A DNA stretch of 64,000 bases from positions 124,001 through 188,000 of the forward strand of contig NZ_AZEA01000002.1 of NCBI RefSeq assembly GCF_001435575.1. Reading direction: 5' to 3'. This document shows positions 60,533-64,000 of this stretch, one piece after another. Every line of letters starts with the position of its first letter. Position 1 is the first letter of the stretch. The position numbers and the translations under genes were made by a program. The stretch comes from Lentilactobacillus sunkii DSM 19904. Its GTDB lineage: Bacteria > Bacillota > Bacilli > Lactobacillales > Lactobacillaceae. A model generated the notes under the pieces. It searched no databases. It saw only the letters and a program-made list of their open reading frames with translations, and had not been told where the DNA came from.

Positions 60533-61684
60533 ATGAACAAAGGTGTACATGCATACAAGAAACAAAACAAGACTTATTACCAATTCCGTGATTATTTGGG
60601 GACTGATCCCATCTCAGGAAAGAAAAAGGAAGTCACCCGTTCTGGATTTAAGTCAAAACGTGAAGCAAAGCTTGAGCTAGATCGCCTGAAGTATGAATAT
60701 GAACATTCCAATCCGTTCCAAAACACCAATATCACGTATGGTGAAGTGTTTGAGATGTGGTACAAGGTTTGGTCTACAACCGTTGTCGAAAGCACCCAGA
60801 ATCGCGTTTCTGGCATATTCAAGCATCATATCTTACCTGTCTTCAGCCAGCGACCAGTTTCCAAGCTTGATGTTCGCTTTTGCCAGAAGTATGTCGATAC
60901 CCTTGCGAGTGATATCAAGAGTGTCGCCAGCATTCGAAAGACTGGGTCATACGTTGGTGCCGTGTTCCGACATGCGATGAGATTGGGATACATCAAGAAC
61001 AATCCGATGACTTTGGTGATTTACCCAAAAAGCAACGTTACACAGAGTAATAACTTTTGGAACAAGGACCAATTAAAGCAATTCTTGAAGATATTGGATG
61101 AGCATTACGCTGATCATCCCCAAATGCGGACATACTTTTACTTATCAGCAGTAACTGCATGCCGAAAAGGTGAACTGTTAGCCTTGCAGTGGAAAGACAT
61201 CAATTTCAAAGAACGATCAATCACAATCAATAAAACCGTTACTCGGACTTTGGATAACAGTCAGGCGATTGGAAAGCCGAAAACTGCCAACTCAAACCGT
61301 GTAATCTACATTGATGAGCGGACTGTCCAATTGCTCAAAGAATGGAAGACTAAGCAAAAAGCCTTTCTACAACGCAATGGATCGAATACCATCAAAATTG
61401 ATCAATTCATATTTACCACGAGTGAGAATACGCTGCTATCATTGATGACGCCTAACCATTGGCTCACTAAGATCATCAACAGATTCAACTTAAAGCAAAT
61501 TTCACCCCATGGGCTTAGACACACAGTTGCCACCCTACTGAGTCAATCAGGCATCCCTATCAAGCAAATTCAGATGCAGCTCGGTGATTCAGACGCGTCA
61601 ATCATCTTAAATACCTACACCCATGTGGATGAGGCCATCAAAAAAGAAACCACTCAAAAATTCAGCAGTTTCTTGGCACTTTAA
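60533..61684 (+). CDS. int: Tyrosine integrase of the tRNA-Arg island
   Basis: A 383-residue phage-type integrase. ATG 60533 follows GGAGG; the longer frame from 60497 has no site. N-terminal AP2-like arm-binding segment (about 5-50; YYQFRDYLGTDPISGKKKEV), core-binding SAM-like domain (about 62-160), then the catalytic domain with Arg in AVTACRKGELLALQW, HGLRHT (HxxR), GDS in LGDSDASI and the nucleophile in NTYTHV. It lies 70 bp from attR at tRNA-Arg, typical of site-specific integration into tRNA 3' ends. Confidence 0.93.
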   Translation: MNKGVHAYKKQNKTYYQFRDYLGTDPISGKKKEVTRSGFKSKREAKLELDRLKYEYEHSNPFQNTNITYGEVFEMWYKVWSTTVVESTQNRVSGIFKHHILPVFSQRPVSKLDVRFCQKYVDTLASDIKSVASIRKTGSYVGAVFRHAMRLGYIKNNPMTLVIYPKSNVTQSNNFWNKDQLKQFLKILDEHYADHPQMRTYFYLSAVTACRKGELLALQWKDINFKERSITINKTVTRTLDNSQAIGKPKTANSNRVIYIDERTVQLLKEWKTKQKAFLQRNGSNTIKIDQFIFTTSENTLLSLMTPNHWLTKIINRFNLKQISPHGLRHTVATLLSQSGIPIKQIQMQLGDSDASIILNTYTHVDEAIKKETTQKFSSFLAL

Positions 61685-61687
61685 ACA

Positions 61688-61713
61688 TTTTTCGGTAAAT
61701 TTTCGGTGAAAAA
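61688..61713. repeat. Integrase arm-type repeats, right end
   Basis: TTTTTCGGTAAA (61688-61699) and TTTTCGGTGAA (61700-61710), the same words as in 45146-45182, just inside attR. Confidence 0.65.
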
Positions 61714-61717
61714 AATA

Positions 61718-61744
61718 AGAACCCTTGATATATCAAGGATTCTT
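61718..61744 (+). terminator. Terminator after the integrase
   Basis: AGAA-CCCTTGATA pairs with TATCAAGGAT-TCT; a near-perfect hairpin with short loop. Confidence 0.6.
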
Positions 61745-61753
61745 GCCTGTATT

Positions 61754-61767
61754 ATGCGTCCCCCGAG
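61754..61767. other. attR-like core within tRNA-Arg 3' end
   Basis: ATGCGTCCCCCGAG equals 45029-45042. It covers the acceptor 3' strand and part of the T-arm of the tRNA, which the insertion leaves intact. Confidence 0.7.
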
Positions 61768-61826
61768 AGTCGAACTCGGATCATGAGGACCGAAATCTCA
61801 TGTGCTATCCATTACACTAAGGACGC
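61755..61826 (-). tRNA. tRNA-Arg (TCG)
   Basis: A 72-nt cloverleaf on the minus strand: acceptor GCGTCCT with GGGACGC, D-arm GTGT...GCAC, anticodon loop TTTCGGT with anticodon TCG (61793-61791), T-arm CCGAG-TTCGACT-CTCGG, discriminator A. CCA is not encoded. The last anticodon-stem pair is A-C. Intact target of the island. Confidence 0.92.
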
Positions 61827-61877
61827 CTTACATCATTTAATTATAGCGGTTTTTGTATATTAATACAACCGGCAAGC

Positions 61878-62207
61878 TTATGAAAATTCCGCCGCAGCTT
61901 TGTCGGCTTGATCCTCTAAGTACCACATTAATTTGTTGCCGTCTTTCTCAAAATCGGCTTCAAAGGAATCGCCCATTGGCGGGATCTTCTTGAGTAAGTC
62001 ATGATGGACACTCTTAATTTGAATCTCTTTACCGACCAATTCACCGGTATCATAATGGCCTTCTTCAGCTTCATCCAGGTAACCTTGAAACGCATCTTCA
62101 ATAACCTGTTTCATCAGTCCGTCCCTTGTTGTTTCGGGGTGACGGGCTTTTTCAATTGCGAATCGATCTTCAAATTCATGCATATTTTCTGGATAATCTA
62201 AAGACAT
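61878..62207 (-). CDS. Small acidic cytoplasmic protein of unknown function
   Basis: A 109-residue protein; ATG 62207 follows TTGGAGG. Acidic and helical (MHEFEDRFAIEKARHPE, QVIEDAFQGYLDEAEEGHYDTG, LMWYLEDQADKAAAEF). No signal peptide or TM. It appears to be a stand-alone housekeeping gene on the right flank of the island; the family is not recognised. Confidence 0.7.
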   Translation of the reverse strand: MSLDYPENMHEFEDRFAIEKARHPETTRDGLMKQVIEDAFQGYLDEAEEGHYDTGELVGKEIQIKSVHHDLLKKIPPMGDSFEADFEKDGNKLMWYLEDQADKAAAEFS

Positions 62208-62340
62208 AATCAAACCTCCAACTTTTCTCTTACAACCTATTATAAGACAGGAAAATCATAAATAACACGGATATTGTTTGTATGCACCCTATTTTTTTAT
62301 TACTGGCTTTTACCCTCCTCTAAACGTGTGCTGACGAACC

Positions 62341-62417
62341 AGATGCTCACTTCTAAGGTAACTTTGGCTCAAACCCAAGCCCGGGGTTTAAACCAAAGTT
62401 ACCTTAGAAACCGCATC
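62341..62417. repeat. Long inverted repeat upstream of nnrE
   Basis: TCTAAGGTAACTTTGG (62352-62367) is the exact reverse complement of 62393-62408; inner AAACCC/GGGTTT and outer AGATGC/GCATCT extend it. No T-tract. About 100 bp before nnrE. Confidence 0.8.
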
Positions 62418-62514
62418 TACCGGTTCTGATTACACTCTTTTCGCTTGCATTTAACTACTGGATAGCCCACCATATAAGGTGTGAACTGCTTTCATCACGA
62501 AAATGGGAGGTAAT

Positions 62515-63165
62515 ATGATGACACAATCAATTACAGTCGAAGAATCACGTGAATTAGATGACAAAACCATCAACAAAATCGGCATCCCTTCCCTAGTATT
62601 AATGGAACGTGCCGGACTCAAGATTTATGAAGATATGATTAACAACAAAGATTTAAACCTGGACAATGTCCTGATCTTAGCCGGAACCGGCAACAACGGC
62701 GGTGACGGCTTGGTAGTTGCCCGCTTACTGGAAACCCACGGCTACAATGTCTCAATCCTAACTGTCGGCAATCCGGATCATGCAAGCCATGACCACAAGG
62801 CGCAAGCCCACATTTGTGATTACTATCAAATCAAGAAAGTCTTCATGAACGAAAAATTTGATAAATACACAACGCTGGTCGATGCTCTCTTTGGCAGCGG
62901 CTTGTCACGCAATGTTGGCGGTGATTTTGCGACAATTATCGACAAGGCGAATGCTTCTGCAGCGAAGATCCACGCCATTGACATTCCATCCGGCTTAAAC
63001 GGCGACACTGGTGAAGTCATGGGCACGGCAATCAAAGCAGCCTCAACTTCAACCATCGCCTATCCAAAGGTCGGCATGCTCAAAGATGAAGCAAAACCAT
63101 ACACCGGCAAAATTTATGTTGATGATATCGGCATATATCGTGGAAATTCATTTGAAAATGAATAA
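62515..63165 (+). CDS. nnrE: NAD(P)H-hydrate epimerase
   Basis: A 216-residue YjeF_N protein: SLVLMERAGLKIYE, ILAGTGNNGGDGLVVARLL (about 53-71), VDALFGSGLSRNVGG and AIDIPSGLNGDTGEVMG. It epimerises damaged NAD(P)H hydrates for repair. GGGAGG before 62515 fixes the start; the frame opens at 62503. Its usual dehydratase partner (NnrD) is not in the window. Confidence 0.92.
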   Translation: MMTQSITVEESRELDDKTINKIGIPSLVLMERAGLKIYEDMINNKDLNLDNVLILAGTGNNGGDGLVVARLLETHGYNVSILTVGNPDHASHDHKAQAHICDYYQIKKVFMNEKFDKYTTLVDALFGSGLSRNVGGDFATIIDKANASAAKIHAIDIPSGLNGDTGEVMGTAIKAASTSTIAYPKVGMLKDEAKPYTGKIYVDDIGIYRGNSFENE

Positions 63166-63221
63166 TTATTAATATATTATTAACTTAACTAGATTTCTCT
63201 AATATTAGCGGAGGTGCCCTC

Positions 63222-63785
63222 ATGGCTGACAAAAAGACACAAGGCTACATTAATCTTCACGACGTTGACCCAGACATCATTTTTGACTTGAAGTATGCGA
63301 CAGAAGATAATTTTACCCATCAGGTTGTGTATGATTTTGACCAGGCAATTGCGCGAATTGACACAGCGAAAAAGCTCGCCAATGCAAGTAAGGACCTCAA
63401 AAATCAAGGCTACCGAATTAAGATCTGGGACGCTTACCGACCGACATACGCGCAGAAGCGGTTGTTCGAAGTCTACCCTGACCCAACGTGGGTAGCGGAG
63501 CCGGATCCAAACTTCAGCCATCAAAAAGGCGTGACATTTGATCTGACTTTGACCGATTTAGATGGCAACGAAATCGAGATGCCGACCCCATTTGACGATT
63601 TCAAAGGCGGTGCCAAACGTAGTGAGAAATCATCATGGACACCAACTGCGCAAAAGAACTACGATATTCTTAACGAAGCAATGCTCAAGGCAGGATTCAA
63701 AGGGTATGAAAATGAATGGTGGGACTTCCGCGATTCAGACATGGACGAATTTGGCCCATTAGAGGTCGATCCAAAAGATTATTAA
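63222..63785 (+). CDS. VanX-like D-Ala-D-Ala dipeptidase family protein with EWWD motif
   Basis: A 187-residue M15D peptidase: IKIWDAYRPTYAQKRLF (Arg of the substrate pocket), zinc motif SHQKGVTFDLTL (His and Asp ligands), and ENEWWDFRDS where VanX has EWWH. Two zinc ligands and the catalytic Glu are kept, but the third ligand His is Asp. The start follows GCGGAGG. It probably trims D-Ala-D-Ala or related peptides in the cytoplasm. Confidence 0.85.
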   Translation: MADKKTQGYINLHDVDPDIIFDLKYATEDNFTHQVVYDFDQAIARIDTAKKLANASKDLKNQGYRIKIWDAYRPTYAQKRLFEVYPDPTWVAEPDPNFSHQKGVTFDLTLTDLDGNEIEMPTPFDDFKGGAKRSEKSSWTPTAQKNYDILNEAMLKAGFKGYENEWWDFRDSDMDEFGPLEVDPKDY

Positions 63786-63809
63786 TTTGAGATATTGGGA
63801 GTATATGAC

Positions 63810-64000
63810 ATGAAAGTTGGAATTATTGGAGCTGGTCCACGGGGGATCTTGATGACCTCCCAATTATTTAATCAATATAAATATCACAGCGAACAAACCG
63901 AACCATTATCGATCACGCTGTTTGACCCAATCGGAATCGGCGGTCGGGTATGGCGGACTGACCAATCAGACGAACTGATTATGAACAGTGCGGCTGATCA
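63810..64000 (+). CDS. FAD/NAD(P)-binding protein (partial, 3' end outside window)
   Basis: The first 63 codons of a gene that runs off the right edge. ATG 63810 follows TTGGGAG and lies 25 bp after the dipeptidase. The N-terminus is a Rossmann dinucleotide fold, MKVGIIGAGPRGILMTSQL, followed by LFDPIGIGGRVWRTDQ and LIMNSAADQ, as in the NAD_binding_9 (FAD-NAD(P)-binding) family. The reaction is unknown. Confidence 0.8.
   Translation, partial: MKVGIIGAGPRGILMTSQLFNQYKYHSEQTEPLSITLFDPIGIGGRVWRTDQSDELIMNSAAD

Overview
The window looks like chromosomal DNA of a low-to-moderate GC, heterofermentative member of the Lactobacillaceae, most like the Lentilactobacillus (buchneri/parabuchneri/hilgardii) group. 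That placement rests on a pyruvate oxidase, a choloylglycine hydrolase, a cadD-type transporter, Met T-boxes, a complete livJHMGF transporter, and many secreted proteins with MucBP, BspA-like and SLAP-like C-terminal modules. It is inference from gene content; no search was run.

Layout. 1-14 kb: a secreted phosphatase fragment, four large exported surface proteins that share one C-terminal repeat module, a frameshifted flavodoxin, pyruvate oxidase with an adjoining RibF-like FAD synthetase, and a choloylglycine hydrolase. 14-21.5 kb: guanine deaminase, then a branched-chain amino-acid ABC transporter operon (livJHMGF plus a CBS-ACT protein). This operon is preceded by a strong promoter, a Leu/Ile/Val-rich 34-residue leader peptide and mutually exclusive hairpins that look like transcription attenuation. 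21.6-28 kb: a two-component system followed by DedA, PAP2 and YfhO membrane proteins, a plausible undecaprenyl-phosphate/cell-envelope cluster. 28-32.5 kb: metNIQ and a MetE-like methyltransferase, each behind its own Met-type T-box. 32.6-45 kb: two more surface proteins of the same family, an SDR enzyme behind a TPP riboswitch, a YdcZ-type permease, CadD, a matrixin-like metalloprotease and several small secreted proteins.

45.03-61.77 kb is an integrated genomic island. A tyrosine integrase lies next to a tRNA-Arg gene, a 14-bp core is repeated at both ends, and integrase arm-type repeats (TTTTCGGTAAA-like) lie inside both ends. The island carries an excisionase-like HTH protein, an XRE regulator, a P4-type primase/helicase, a zinc-ribbon nuclease with an overlapping partner, MazEF, an orphan AbrB-type antitoxin, a Fic protein without its catalytic His, a small solo tyrosine recombinase with an inverted-repeat array at its 5' side, an old-yellow-enzyme oxidoreductase with a LysR regulator, and a five-gene tandem array of small secreted proteins. 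To its right are tRNA-Arg, NAD(P)H-hydrate epimerase, a VanX-like dipeptidase and the start of an FAD/NAD(P)-binding protein.

The themes that stand out are an expanded cell-surface repertoire (six large paralogues and seven small secreted paralogues), RNA-based amino-acid regulation (two T-boxes, one TPP riboswitch, one candidate peptide attenuator), and a mobile island that carries members of the same small secreted family found in the flanking chromosome.
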